64,000 nt of DNA from Berghia stephanieae (GCA_034508935.3 CM067443.1:103208623-103272622); one strand, 5' to 3'; positions 36,946 to 48,834 are shown, counted from the first letter of the stretch. Made by a program: numbers and translations. Notes: a model not told the origin generated them from the letters alone.

Positions 36946-37139
36946 AGATTGGACCAATGGGTCCTTGGGTGAGGTTTTTGACCCCCCCCCCCCCCCCCCC
37001 CCCCATCATGGCAGAAGATGTCACTTTTGTTGTGTCTTTTTTTTTCCTGGTGGGGTTCTTGACCTCCCATAGTGGGCAGGGAGATACTTACTGTGTCTTC
37101 TATCCCTCTATATCTGTTTTCCAACATGCTTTCTGTCTT

Positions 37140-37430
37140 TGTACGGCTATGTGGTCTAGTGGTATGACACTCGCTTTCGGATCGGAAGGTCCTGGGTTCG
37201 AGCCTCGCGCTTGGCGCATAGTTGAGTCCTTGGAAAAGGCTCTTTACTCACATTCTCTCACTGTACTCAGATGAAATTTAAGTACGAGTCCGTTGGGGGA
37301 AAAAAAACATTGTAATCCCCAAACAGGCGTCATTCTACATGTTAAGTGTTGCTCTTGGAAACGGACCCCTTGTAAAAAGCTTTGAGTTGTTAAGTGAACA
37401 TTGCTCTATCTATAAAAATTCTCAAATATT
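37140..37430 (+). repeat. SINE-A copy
   Basis: Complete head GGTCTAGTGGTATGACAC and GGGTTCGAGCC. The body is complete but the tail is diverged (TTGCTCTATCTATAAAAATT). Confidence 0.82.
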
Positions 37431-37779
37431 TTTAATTAAAAAAATAATATATTATTTACTTGTTGTATTGAAGGCACTTGATATGGTTTGTGAAAGTGAC
37501 AAAATCTGAAATCTAACATTTCTGGTTATGTATGTATTTATGTTTTAAAACCATTTTGTTGACATCTTACCCCCCCCCCCCCCCCCCTAACCGGTTTGAG
37601 GGGAAGGCTCGCATTTTGAAAAGATACAGTAAAAGCTCATTAAATCGAAATTGAATGGACTTCGTTAAATATTTTACTTCAGTTTAAACATGAATTGATG
37701 GAAGGATTTTTTTAAAAAAGCAGGCCTGCAGAGCTCTAAAATGAATGGAGACAGGGTTTAAACTTGTTTCTATAGCATT

Positions 37780-38022
37780 AAATGGACAGTAGAAATTGCC
37801 TGCTGCCCATTGGATTGGATACTGGTCTGTGGCAATATATTTTCTGCCAGATCTAAATCTAACATTCTCGGCTTCTCAACCACTGATCTATTGAACGGAG
37901 TGGGTGGAAGGGGGGGGGGGGGGGGGGGGGGTCAGAAAAGAATCTATATTGCGCCCTGAATTGAGACAGTTCCCTTGGATTTTTAGGCGAGTGCTCTACC
38001 AACTGAGTCATCGGGATCCTCA
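37780..38022 (-). repeat. SINE-N copy with poly(G) run
   Basis: Body ACAGTAGAAATTGCCTGCTG, then GGTGGAAG plus G21, then the tRNA-like head CTCTACCAACTGAGTCATCG on the minus strand. Confidence 0.72.
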
Positions 38023-38144
38023 TATGAAGTATATAATATCCTTGCGCACAGTGACTACATATTTTTGTATTAAAAGGGAGGTTATCTACAATTTGTAGTT
38101 ACCAATATTAACTGAATTGTCTCCCTTATGTCATAAAATTGTAA

Positions 38145-38290
38145 GAAATAATAATGAAGTAAAATGAAAGCTTCGACTTTACAGTAATTGACAAAGACAA
38201 ATGATGCAGACGTTTCAGTTTCAGGTTACCCCTTAGTCAACCAAATTGGAGATTAATTCGAAATGAAATACTTCAGATCAATACAAGATG
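38145..38290 (+). mobile_element. single arm of the fold-back MITE family
   Basis: AATGAAAGCTTCGACTTTAC, ACGTTTCAGTTTCAGGTTAC and CCCCTTAGTCAACC parallel one arm of the 27079 element. The second arm is missing. Confidence 0.55.
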
Positions 38291-38396
38291 TCTCAATAGC
38301 ATCGTCCATTACCATCTCAGAAGCAAGAGAAGAAGAAGTAGAAAAACATGAACGATGACAACAAGGGAGAGAAGTGGATCAGAAGGAGGAGGAGGC

Positions 38397-38635
38397 TTAA
38401 CTCACTCAACCCTAACACCGACTATATCCGTAGTTTGCCCGGGTTACTGTTACCCCGTGCCTATTTATGACATTTTTCTGAGACAAATTATAGGCGTAGT
38501 ATCAAAGTTAATGTTTTTAGGTTTTACATGTTAATGATAGTTTAATAAATCTATCTATGTAGGTACATGTTTATTTTTAATACATTTTTTCAAATTTTGA
38601 AAAGTAGGAAAAATCTCTAGGATTGAGTGAGTTAA
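38397..38635 (+). mobile_element. MITE-F, TTAA-flanked (239 bp)
   Basis: TTAACTCACTCAACCCTAAC and CTCTAGGATTGAGTGAGTTAA form 18-bp imperfect inverted ends. Copies lie at 50582, 58110 and 60663. Confidence 0.85.
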
Positions 38636-38664
38636 GCAACCAGACACATTCACACACACACAAA

Positions 38665-38699
<35 letters not shown>

Positions 38700-39057
38700 G
38701 GCATACACGCATACACAAAACAATTCTCCCATATTATCATACATCCAAAGTGATACGAAGGTTCCAGAAGCTGTGGACTTTAAAAAGGGATAAACAGAAA
38801 TGAATATAAAATTGAACAGAATAATCAAACAGGAACATTCCGGGCTCAAATCTCTTCTCCAACCAATGACCAAAAAAAAAAAAAAGAAAAAGAAAAACAA
38901 TGAAAACAAACATTGCGTTAAAAATGATATTAATTTTTATTAATTATTAATTATTATTAATGAATGTTTTTATTGGGTTTTTTTTTTCAGTTTTTGTTTA
39001 GATTTTTTTTTTTTTGTTGGTTTTTCTATTTGTTTTTGTTTTTGGTCACTTCTTACA

Positions 39058-39085
39058 ATAGATAGAACGAATTTGACGTCACTCG
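39058..39085 (+). mobile_element. MITE-E left piece (interrupted)
   Basis: ATAGATAGAACGAATTTGAC then GTCACTC, the first 28 bp of MITE-E. It is interrupted by the element at 39086-40446 and resumes as GGTCTTTGTTATTG at 40448. Confidence 0.75.
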
Positions 39086-40446
39086 GGGCACGTTTTCATG
39101 AACGCGGACTAGCGCTTAGTCTCTGACTTTAGTCAAGGACTCGGAAAAAAAAAAAACGGATTTCATGTGAGCTGACTAAGCAAGTCCCAGGCTAAAATCA
39201 CGGCACCTTCGGACTAAGTTTGGCCAAGTTTTAGTCATTTGCTGAGGCCGGACTTCAAGCTTAGTCTGAGACTAGTTACTAGGATACGTCATAGCGTCGA
39301 CAAGATAGCAGCTATTTTTAGATGAGAGAGCTTCTACTTGGAAGAACGTCGGTTAGATTTTGACAGAGGCAAAAAAAAAAATGTTCTGTTGCTATGACAC
39401 TGGCTTTAAAAAACTAAAAGATATGTGCAGATCGTCGAAAGTACACATTTTTGTGAGTAAAAACTTTAAAAAAACCCAAATCTAATCGGCTCGTGTGTTG
39501 CGACTGAAGGGAGATTTGAAATCAAAGGGTTTGTGTCAAAGAGCAACAAAAAAAAAAAAAAGACTAGAAAGTACAGTGGAGACAAAAGTTATTATACAAA
39601 AGCATTGTAACTGACTGCAATAATGTGATTCATCAGCACACACTTTCTGTTTTGTTTGTTTGTTTTGTTTTGTTTTTGTTTTGTTTTGTTTTGTTTGGGG
39701 TTTTTTTGTTTGTTTTGGTTCAATTTGTTTGAGTTTCAATGAAACTTTCATTGGCCTAGATATAGAATTGACAGTCGATCCGGCAGTCAATATCACGTGA
39801 TTTGATTCATCATGACAAAAGTAAGTTCAAATATGAAACGGAACGAAATATTTTCTATACCGGATATGTTGCTAATTTCCTCTTTGGAAATCTTTTGCGT
39901 TGAAAGTATTAAGGCTGGTATCTCACCTGTAATCGTGTACTAGAGAGCACAAATTAGCCGATTGGTCACCGTCCTTACAACACCAACTTCTTGGCAAGAG
40001 ACAAGAAAACGTTCATGAAATCCGATTCTTTTTAGTCACTTGCTCCGCTTAGGCATAAGACTAGCAAGTCATTTACTAGACTAGTAAATATTTTGCAGCT
40101 ATGCGGTCTTCTGGTCTGACACTCCCTTTCGGATCGGAAGGCCCTGGGTTCGAACCTCGCTCTGCACATAGTTGAGTCCTTGGAAAAGGCTCTTTACTCA
40201 TATTCTCTCACCGTATTCAGGTGTAAAATGAGTACCTGGCGGTTAACAGCGTTGTCTATATCGGAAACAAAGGGTACTATCGCCTGATAGGCGCCATGTT
40301 TCGTTCTATATGTTACGTGTTTCTGTTGGTCAGGGACCCTTGTAAAGCGCTTTTAGCATGTTTAGTGGATATTGCGCTATATAAAAGCTCTATTTTTTTA
40401 GACTAGTAAATAACTAAATCAAGTCCACAGTCATGAAAACGGGCCC
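39086..40446. mobile_element. DNA transposon-like insertion with GGGCmCGTTTTCATGA ends
   Basis: Ends GGGCACGTTTTCATGAAC and GTCATGAAAACGGGCCC are inverted for about 25 bp, with mismatches. Subterminal zones are rich in TAGTC/GACTA words. It carries a SINE-A (40097-40392) and no transposase frame. It is inserted in MITE-E. Confidence 0.7.
40097..40392 (+). repeat. SINE-A copy nested in the 39086 element
   Basis: GCAGCTATGCGGTCTTCTGG to GCGCTATATAAAAGCTC. The head has a diverged A box and an intact GGGTTCGAACC B box. Confidence 0.8.
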
Positions 40447-40551
40447 AGGTCTTTGTTATTGTTTTTAGCCAGCCATATTTGTGAGTAGTTCTCACTAAAC
40501 TGTATTTATCCGTAGCATCGTTAACATACAGCCTTACACAAGAACCCTCTA

Positions 40552-40945
40552 GGACTGGCAGTTTGACGTCATTTTTTAGGTTTGTGTAGTGTCTAGTTGT
40601 CGTTAGTAGAGCTCAAGGAAACACGTTAATTCATTGGTTGAACTAGTGAATACAACTCACGATTTGTTTTCTTTTGTGGCAAAAGACTGGCATTTTGACG
40701 TCACTTTTTTGTCAGTGTCAGGCCGTAGCCATCGTTAAGTTATAGCCTGACACTGAAACCCAAAAAGACTGGCATTTTGACGTCATTATTTGGTTTTTGC
40801 ACCGCCTAGTGAGTTGTCGTTAGTAGTGCTCATGGAAACAAGTGGTCGAATTGGTTGAACTATTGAATACAACTCACAATTTGTTTTCTTTTGTGGCCAA
40901 AGACTGGCATTTTGACGTCATTTTTTGGTCAGTGTTAGGCCATAA
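40552..40945. repeat. duplicated about 215-bp block with TGACGTCA motifs
   Basis: GACTGGCATTTTGACGTCAT recurs around 40553, 40688, 40770 and 40906. The long spacer TTGTCGTTAGTAG ... TTTGTTTTCTTTTGTGGC is present twice. It looks like a tandem duplication of a hairpin-rich MITE-like unit. Confidence 0.75.
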
Positions 40946-40974
40946 GTTAACGATGGCTAAGGTCAGGCTATAAC

Positions 40975-41209
40975 CAAAGAGCGTGTAGGTAACGATTGTT
41001 ATGTTACCAAGAGCTCTCATTTCCCGCTTTTGGTGAAGCCAAGCATCTTCCGTCTTCTACTCGTATTTTCTTCATTGTATCAGTAAGCCTAGCGCGCATG
41101 ATACACGCGGAGCACACCCACCTCGCTGTCTCGCCTGGCACGCGACAATAGCATTGCGGTTAAGAGAAGTGAGAGCTCTTGGTAACTACGTTACCCTACA
41201 CACTCTTTG
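40975..41209. mobile_element. MITE with 7-bp target duplication
   Basis: CAAAGAGCGTGTAGGTAACG ... CAAGAGCTCTCA on the left is inverted as GAGAGCTCTTGG ... CCTACACACTCTTTG on the right. CTATAAC flanks both ends (40968-40974 and 41210-41216). The family was not identified. Confidence 0.82.
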
Positions 41210-41250
41210 CTATAACGTTACGACGTTACGATGGCTACGATTTATCAGAT

Positions 41251-41442
41251 ATAGATAGAATGAAGTTGACGTCACTCGGGTCTTTGTTATTGCTTTTTGC
41301 CATCCGCGTTTATGAGTAATTCTCACTATATTGTATTAACCAGACTATAAACGTTCAACGTTACACATAGTTCTGTGTGTTGGTCCGTTATACTTCCGGA
41401 TGGCAATGTTGTGAGCTTCTTAGCCAAGCTCATACTATCTAT
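41251..41442 (+). mobile_element. MITE-E copy, complete (192 bp)
   Basis: ATAGATAGAATGAAGTTGAC to CATACTATCTAT. Short inverted ends, a TGACGTCA near the left end, and the conserved core TTGGTCCGTTATACTTCCGG. A more diverged right-half copy follows to 41540. Confidence 0.82.
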
Positions 41443-41820
41443 AAATGTTCAAGGTTACACATGTTTTGTCTGTTAGTCAGTTAATTCCGGCTGGCGAAAT
41501 GCTGTGAGTTTTTTGCCTGAGCGCAGAGCATCAATACTTACAATAATAAAAAAAAAGAAGAATGATGTTGTTGATAATAATGAAAAGAGGGCAGGTGGAG
41601 GCATTGTACTGTAACCAGGAAGCTCCTGGCTTCGAGCCGCGCTCCAGGCATGTTCGTGTAAGGGTGAGATGATCAACCCGATATTTACTCACTTCCGACA
41701 AGCTGGGTGGGGATATCATGTTTATGGATGATCGATGTATGATATCCTTTCGTGTAATGACAATGATATATTCCTTCATGGAATGACAAGCCCTGCACGG
41801 ACGGGCGTCATTTATTACAA

Positions 41821-42155
<335 letters not shown>

Positions 42156-42549
42156 GCTAGTTTGTAGAACATAAAGATCTACTCACATAGATGCGAATGC
42201 CAATGTATCTGGACCAGGTACTTGTCCAAGGTACATCCTCACAAGAATTAAAACAATGTTCAAAATACAACCGGGGGCACAGAAAATCGCTCAACTTCAA
42301 AATACTTAGAATGAAATAAATATAAAATCCTTGTCCAGCCTCTGTCATAATATGTGGCCAATCACCTTAAAACAGTATTATAATATCGTGGTGACGCAGA
42401 TAAGAAAAAGGGATTTTTTTTTTAGTGAAAGTGACCAAAAATATACAATTTTAGTTCCTGTTGCTTTTATTTTCTTCTATGTGTTATTTTTTATCTCCCT
42501 TTTTGATTTTATATTTCAAAGAATATGCAATGTCTAATGTCCGACGTGT

Positions 42550-42740
42550 ACATATATATACATGTCTGACGTCCGAACCCGCTTATAGGCCTAGTTTAAT
42601 ATTGTTGTAATGGACAAATATTGCGTCATCTTTTTTTTTTTTTTTTTTTTTTTATTTTTGTGAGATTTCCATTACAACAATGAGCCTATAAGGCATCGAT
42701 CGGGTTATCAGACCTGCAAATAAGTACACATCGGAAATGT
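42550..42740. mobile_element. hairpin MITE-J copy
   Basis: ATTGTTGTAATGGAC and TCCATTACAACAAT flank a poly(T) centre, with outer parts TGACGTCCGAAC and GGGTTATCAGACCTGCAAAT. Copies lie at 44380-44535 and 56645-56765. Confidence 0.7.
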
Positions 42741-42949
42741 CCAATATATTGTTGCTGATTATCTTTTAATGGCATTTACCTCCCCTTCTTACCCGCCATT
42801 TTCAGACATTTCCCCAAAGCTTCACACCCAATAAACACAAAAACATATTTAAAAAAAAGTCAAACTGAAAAGCAACAAGTACATTCTGTACATAATGGTA
42901 TTTAGCAAAATGAACTCTACAAACACAGTATCCAGTTTTTATGGCTATG

Positions 42950-43189
42950 CAGACCTGCCAACCCTTCACATTCCAAAAGTGGAAAATTGGAATTTGAGAC
43001 AAAAAATAGGAATTTCACCTCTTTCACCCCCCCCCCCCCGCGCCCTCTTTGCTCTTTTTTATTCTTACCATTATCATCATTTTTATTTTTTTTGAAAATC
43101 GGAATTTTAGAGACAATGGCGGAATAGTACAAAAAGGAAGAGTGAAAATAGGAATGATTCCGCCAGAAGTGGAAGGGTTGGCAGGTATG
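42950..43189. mobile_element. hAT-type MITE-H copy
   Basis: CAGACCTGCCAACCC and GGGTTGGCAGGTATG ends, with the core TTGGAATTTGAGACAAAAAA as in 16660-17098. It contains a poly(C) run. Confidence 0.78.
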
Positions 43190-43339
43190 GGTTATAACAA
43201 AAATATTTTCTTAAAATTGTGTGACGTCCAAAAGAATAAAGAATGAACCAATTTTTGGCTACATCCTAATGAACGTGACGATTTGACAGTAGTTGGTAAG
43301 GGGGGGGGGGGGGGGTTAAGGAAACACTTTTAAAAAATT

Positions 43340-43620
43340 TAATTGAGATTTTATATAGCGCATATACACTAAATGCGCTCAAAACGCTTTACAAGGGGCC
43401 CCGGGTCAACAGCAACATTTAACATTTAGGACGGGACATGAAGCTTAATAGGCGATGTTACAATTTTTTAGGACAGAGACAACGTTGTTAACGGTCAGGT
43501 ACTCATTTTATACCTGAGTACCGTGAGAGAGAGAATGTGAGTAAAGAGTCTTTTCCAAGGACTCAACTATGCACCGATCTGAAAGTGAGTGCCATACCAC
43601 TAGACCACATAGCCGCACAA
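43340..43620 (-). repeat. SINE-A copy
   Basis: GAGATTTTATATAGCGCATA to ACCACTAGACCACATAGCCG on the minus strand. The B-box region is deleted (CAACTATGCACCGATCTGAA). Confidence 0.8.
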
Positions 43621-43639
43621 CATTTGGTCAACTTTAAAA

Positions 43640-43740
43640 TTTAAATCCCTTTATTCATCCCCTAGGGGAAATTTGTCTTTAGGGTCTATCCCAAGGGAAG
43701 ACTGGAATAACCTGGGCGTTCACCACAGTGCAGCCCCACT
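43640..43740 (-). repeat. SINE-B 3' part
   Basis: AATCCCTTTATTCATCCCCT to CACAGTGCAGCCCC. The tRNA-like head is missing. A short (ATATG)n repeat follows. Confidence 0.75.
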
Positions 43741-44379
43741 ACTGATATGAATATGGTATGATATGATATGATATGATATGATATGATAGAAGAAACTAAA
43801 TTGTATTCTCTTTTATCATTGTTTTTTTTTTTTTTTTTAGGTTTGTTTCGTTTCGTTTCGTTTTGTTTTGTTTGTTTGTTTTTTGTTGTTGTTGTTTTTT
43901 TGTTTTTTTTTTGTTTTGTTTTTTTTTGTTTTGTTTTGTTTGGTTTGGTTGGGTGCTTTTTGTTGCTTTTTGTTGCTTTTTATTTTTATCCACGGACTGG
44001 GGCAATTTATCAAAGGGAGTTTACATCACACCTCGGGCGTGCAGTGATATGAATGAGTGCGGAATGAAGTCCTATGTCGTGTAACAATGGGAGCGATCTA
44101 TATTCAGGTTTTCGTCCAACCGAGTCATCAATCACATGATTTGTTACTGTCCAACGATTGGATATTTCTTTAAAAATGTAAACACGCTGCTTTGTTTATG
44201 AAAGTTGTAAACATACACATGTGTCAAACAGAACAAAATGACCAATCGTGATGTTAGATATTTCAAAAGCTGTGAACACTTTTCACTATGTGGGTCACTT
44301 TTAGCACATTTTGCAATGTGACCAATGACCTCGAGCACATGGAAAGTTAATATAGATCATGCCCATTAATTCATATTTA

Positions 44380-44535
44380 TTCCATTGTCATACATCAGAA
44401 TGGGCCAGCTTATTACATTGTTGTAATAAACAATATTTTTTTACGTCATTTTTTGTTTTTTGTTTTAGCTTTCCATCACAACAATAAGCCCAAAATGAAT
44501 TGGGTTAATTGACCTGCAAATAAGTGCACGTCATA
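44380..44535. mobile_element. hairpin MITE-J copy
   Basis: TTACATTGTTGTAATAAACA and TTTCCATCACAACAATAAGC around a T-rich centre, then GGTTAATTGACCTGCAAATA. Confidence 0.65.
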
Positions 44536-44538
44536 ATA

Positions 44539-44805
44539 TGTGATCCATCGCCTCAAAACGGTGGAAAGTCGGGGAAATTTAGATGCAAAAACACTGGAAT
44601 CATTAGTCAACAAAATGAGACTCCGTTTAAGTCTCTCTCACTCTCTGTCTTATTGAGGACAATAATAGATAGTTTCATAAATTGACAAAAAGCCAAATGT
44701 CACGCATTTTAACTACAAAATCCTCCAACCCCCCCCCCCCCCCCCCCTTTTTTTTTTTAAACCTGGTTAACTCCAGCATAAAACCGTTTTGAGGTGATGG
44801 CCACA
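44539..44805. mobile_element. MITE-K copy, TA-flanked
   Basis: TGTGATCCATCGCCTCAAAA and TTTTGAGGTGATGGCCACA ends with TA outside. A poly(C)/poly(T) run lies inside. Confidence 0.72.
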
Positions 44806-45014
44806 TATCTTCGTCTTCTTTTTTTTTTTTTTTTTCTCCAAAAGCCACTAAGGATAGGGAAGTAAATACTTTGTCTCAAACGAAGACGTTTGTGTTTTTA
44901 ATTAAAACGCACTGACCTACTTAGAACTTAAAATTCGCAAAAGCCAAAAATAGCATAGAATTTTGATTCGTTAGTTTTTGAAAACTTCTTGGTGTCGTGC
45001 AATTGACGTGTACT

Positions 45015-45315
45015 TTGTTCGACTATGTGGTCGAGTGGTTTTATACCTGCTTTCGGATCGGAAGGTCCTGGGTTCGAGCCTCGCTCGGCGCATAGTTGAG
45101 TCCTTGGAAAAGACTCTTTATACTCACATTCTCTCACCGTACTCGAGTGTATAATGAGTACCTGGCCGTTAACAGCGTTGTCTCTGTACGAAAAATTGTA
45201 ATATCGCCTAACAGGCGTCATGTCTCGTCCTACGTGTTGTTGCTGTTGGCCAGTAACCCCTTGTAAAGCGCTTTGAGCACGTTTAGTGGATATTGCGCAA
45301 TATAAAAGCTCTTTT
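45015..45315 (+). repeat. SINE-A copy, full length
   Basis: Starts TTCGACTATGTGGTCGAGTG, has B box GGGTTCGAGCC, and ends GGATATTGCGCAATATAAAAG. Confidence 0.85.
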
Positions 45316-45324
45316 AAAAAAATA

Positions 45325-45517
45325 TATAGTATGCGCTTGGCTAAGAAGCTCATAACATTGCCATCCGGAAGTATAACGGAACAACACACAAAACTGTGTG
45401 TATCCATGAACGTTTATAGTCGGGTTATCCAGTTCAGTGAGCATTACTCATAAACGCGGATGGCAAAAAACAATAACAACTACCTTTGTGACGTCATCTT
45501 CGAACTATCTATACTTT
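45325..45517 (-). mobile_element. MITE-E copy
   Basis: ATAGTATGCGCTTGGCTAAG, GAAGTATAACGGAACAACAC and GTGACGTCATCTTCGAACTA. It is a minus-orientation copy directly after SINE-A. Confidence 0.8.
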
Positions 45518-45519
45518 TT

Positions 45520-45985
45520 TACAGGCCTAAATACCCAAATTGTTATGAGCTCATTTTTATAATAGAAACACTCTCAAACCAACACAGAAAAGTAAAGAGC
45601 GGCGGTGGGAGCTGCCTGAAGCCTGGTATCGTGAAAATACTCACGAAGGACTGATTAATGGAGAGGTTTCGGATGGGAACAATACAGAGATCCCGTGCTG
45701 CTTGTGTCTGGATCTGACTTTTAGGTGATTTCAAACTAAGCACATTGATATTATGATAGACAGCTCTTGGAATCTATTACTACTACTACTACTGTTCTCT
45801 ATTTGATTCAGTCCCCCCTCCCTTTCCTATGTCCCTGATAATATACATAAAACGCATCCTGTAGGAGACTCCTTTCCCAAGAAAACGATACCTAAGTGGA
45901 AAAGGAAATGCAATGTATGCTGCTATCGCTTCATATTATCACGAAACCCGAAAGAGTATTTATTTGTAATAATAGTATTATAGTA
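45520..45985. other. intergenic, nothing recognised
   Basis: Short frames only. No splice-flanked candidate was judged better than chance. Confidence 0.35.
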
Positions 45986-45987
45986 TT

Positions 45988-46155
45988 CGACAACGCTGCT
46001 GCGCTGTGTGGCCTTGAGCAAGTCGCATGGCCCTAGCTCAATTTTGCGGAGCTGCACTGCGGCTGATGCCTGGGTTATTCCAGTCTTCCCTTGGAATGGA
46101 CCCCCTAAAGACAAATTATTTCCCCAATGGGATGAATAAATGGAATTTCTTTTAT
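45988..46155 (+). repeat. SINE-B copy, head truncated
   Basis: GCTGCTGCGCTGTGTGGCCT to GGGATGAATAAATGGAATTT. Confidence 0.78.
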
Positions 46156-46207
46156 TATGTCACCAATCGTCTAGAAAGGGTATTATGTCGTGGTGAACCT
46201 GATGCCC

Positions 46208-46492
46208 TCAACCCTCTCCTTACCAACTACAGGAAAATCGTCACATTCGTTACGATGCAACGAACAACTTTCTCATCTGATTATTTTTGTTTCTCATAAA
46301 CTGTGAAGAATTTTTTTTTTTTAATAGCCATAAAAACTTGACACTGTATGGTAGAGCTCATTTTGCCGAACAATATTATGCATAGAATGTACTTGTTAAT
46401 CTTCTATTTGAGTAAGAAAAATCTATTTTTGTGTTGGGTGGATGCGAAGTTTAGGGGAAAATTCTGAAACTGGCCGGTAAGGAGAGAGTTAA
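46208..46492 (+). mobile_element. TTAA-type MITE, copy 1 of a pair
   Basis: CAACCCTCTCCTTACCAAC and GGCCGGTAAGGAGAGAGTTAA ends. The left TTAA is degenerate. It is about 75% like the next copy, sharing AGGAAAATCGTCACATTCG. Confidence 0.7.
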
Positions 46493-46510
46493 TCCAAGTT
46501 CGACCTTTAC

Positions 46511-46791
46511 TTAACCCTCTTCTTACCAACAACAGGAAAATCGTCACATTCGTTACGATACAACCAACATTTTTCTTATTCAAATTTCTCTTGTACGTTA
46601 TAAAATAGAAAAGAAAAAAAAAATGAACAGTGTGCTGTAGAGCATGTTTTGATAAAGAAATTAATTATCACTAGAACTCACTTCTATTGAGTTTGAGTGA
46701 TACAAAAATATTATTTTTTTTGTGTTAGATATCTATTTGGATGTGAAGTTTTTGGGAAAATCCTGAACATGGCTGGTAAGGATAGAGTTAA
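46511..46791 (+). mobile_element. TTAA-type MITE, copy 2 of a pair
   Basis: TTAACCCTCTTCTTACCAAC and GGCTGGTAAGGATAGAGTTAA ends with TTAA on both sides. Confidence 0.75.
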
Positions 46792-46849
46792 AGATATCAC
46801 GAAAAGATGTTTATGAAACAGTGACAGATAAAGCAGGAGGAAAAGTATT

Positions 46850-47125
46850 AAAAATCGTAAGGTCATAGGTTCGAGCCTCGCTCAGCGCATAGTTGAGTCC
46901 TTGGAAAATGCTCTTTACTCACATTCTCTCACCGTACCCATGTGTAAAATGAGTACTCCGCCTTTAACAGCGTTGTCTCTGTCCGAAAATAATTGTAATA
47001 TCGCCAAACAGGCGTCATGTCCCGTCCTACATGTTAATGTGTTGCCGCTGGCCAGGGGCCCCTTGTAAAGCGCTTTGAGCACGTTTATTAGTATATTGCG
47101 CTATATAAAAGCTCAATATTTTTTT
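46850..47125 (+). repeat. SINE-A copy, 5' truncated
   Basis: AAGGTCATAGGTTCGAGCCT through GCGCTATATAAAAGCTC. The A box is missing. A separate head fragment sits at 47318-47380. Confidence 0.8.
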
Positions 47126-48049
47126 AAAAAAGCTCATAACTGGTCCAGAACCATCGGCTCACGGAGCGTTGAGGGATAATGACAAAATTGCTTGTTTCTC
47201 TGGATGGATGCTAGTGAGTGTTGAAAAAAACTTTCGGTCAGATCTAGAAAGCACAACTACCCAATCACTGGTGAGGGATTACTTAATCTTTTTGGTCCCT
47301 GTTGGGACATAGGGCTGCAGCTATGTGATCTAGTGGTATGACACTTGCATTCGGACCGGAGCGTCCCGGGTTCGAGTGTACGGGTGTTTGTGTGTACGCT
47401 TTAAAAGGGTCCCAAAAAACAGCAACACCAACATAAGGATGAGACATCAAACAATCTGACCTCTCTAAATTATTTGCAAGGGGGGGGGAAAAAGCAAAAG
47501 AAAAAGAAAACTTTAAAAAATGCAAAAAAGGATAAAAAAGGCACAACTCCCCTCCAAGAAGAAAGAAAAAAAAACCCAAACCAGCAATAGACAAAAAAAC
47601 AAACAAAAAAACAAAAAACAAAAAAATCGATTTCGACACTATTATATCGATAACACACCCGCATAGATTTTCAAAACACGAGAGTTCTGAATTCTGAATG
47701 AACACGGAATGTGTGCTGTTTATACTGCAATGTGTATCTAAACACTAAACTGGCGACAGGTGGAAAACCCAATCCCACGACGGCGGAGTTTTTGCAAACA
47801 AAACTTTTAGCTTGGTAGAGGAAAGCCGATCCTTGTCAGAAAGAATTTATCATTCACTCGCAGGTTAGTGGATTTGTTGTAGTTGTTGTTTTTCAAGATT
47901 GAAATTATAAATCTGGATATTATTGATGATGTTTGTGTGCTGTTTGAGTGGCCGCGAGACTCCTATTGTTATTGACAATTGAATCGTTGCAGTGCAGTGG
48001 GGTGTGTAGATAGATAGTGAGTGTGTCGTCGTGAGCAAACGCAATGTTC

Positions 48050-48163
48050 TGCCAGTACTCACACACGAAGTCCTGTAGAGTAGGTTTAAAAGTCGATCGG
48101 TGACCTCTACGATACGTTGACATTTTTGTATTATTTGTTCTCGCCCTTTACTGGACAAACTTC
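48050..48163 (-). CDS. possible exon of an unknown gene
   Basis: Minus strand: acceptor TTTGTTATTTCAG, then about 114 nt, then a good donor GTGAGTAC near 48049-48058. Two frames are open. One enters from the acceptor and reads SSKGREQIIQKCQRIVEVTD then RLLNLLYRTS. The other starts at an internal ATG (48123) and reads MSTYRRGHRSTFKPTLQDF. No homology recognised and no partner exon found. Confidence 0.25.
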
Positions 48164-48359
48164 TGAAATAACAAAAAACGAAGTTTCAGTGAATTCAGTG
48201 TCACAACAATCAGTCAACAATCTTACCAACACAACAAACTCAATCTCACGACTCGTGACATGCTGACTGGTAGTGTGATGACATGAGACATGAACCTATG
48301 ACTATGATCTAATACCATGGCATTGATATACCACGGCAGTCCCTGTTATTCTCTTGATC

Positions 48360-48830
48360 ATCTTGACTTTACCGGGGTGCCATATATTCGTGTTTATTAT
48401 AATGTTTATTATTATTGTCGGACTGACTATTTTCACCGTACAGTCTCCCACACTATTATCACCGTACGGTGGAAATAGCCTGAGACACTATTTTCACCGT
48501 ATGTGTTTATAATAAGAAAACAGTGACTTTTCATGTATGGATTGGATTTAAACATTGTTATATCAAGACTTCCCTGTAATTGTAATAGTAATAGGCTTAT
48601 TTTTGGAACAATGCAGGAATTAATGAATGAATTTTAATTTCAATGAAATGCGTGCTCAGTGTATAAAGAATGGAATCTAAGAGTTTGAAATTATATTCGC
48701 TGTGGATCAATTTTTAAAAATTATTTTCATTTTGTTCTGTTCTAGGCAATGATTGCTTGGTCTTTGACAATTTCTCATTTCTGTATTGTCTAATTTTTAA
48801 AACCATAATAAATAGTCTTTTAAGAGCTGT
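48360..48830. other. intergenic, small CACCGTA repeats
   Basis: TATTTTCACCGTA/ACCGTACGGTGGAAATA words recur at 48428-48515 and form short palindromes. Otherwise unremarkable. Confidence 0.4.
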
Positions 48831-48834
48831 TAGG

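Noticed and set aside
36402-36972. Tandem peptide frames (EKDGNCLSVAYTLTQ)
   Set aside because: Out-of-frame reading of the LINE-C terminal array.
37140-37215. Candidate proline tRNA gene
   Set aside because: It is the head of SINE-A; the anticodon stem does not pair and many copies share the same 220-bp body.
44928-45407. 159-codon frame on the minus strand
   Set aside because: It spans SINE-A and MITE-E copies; similar short frames recur wherever these repeats lie.
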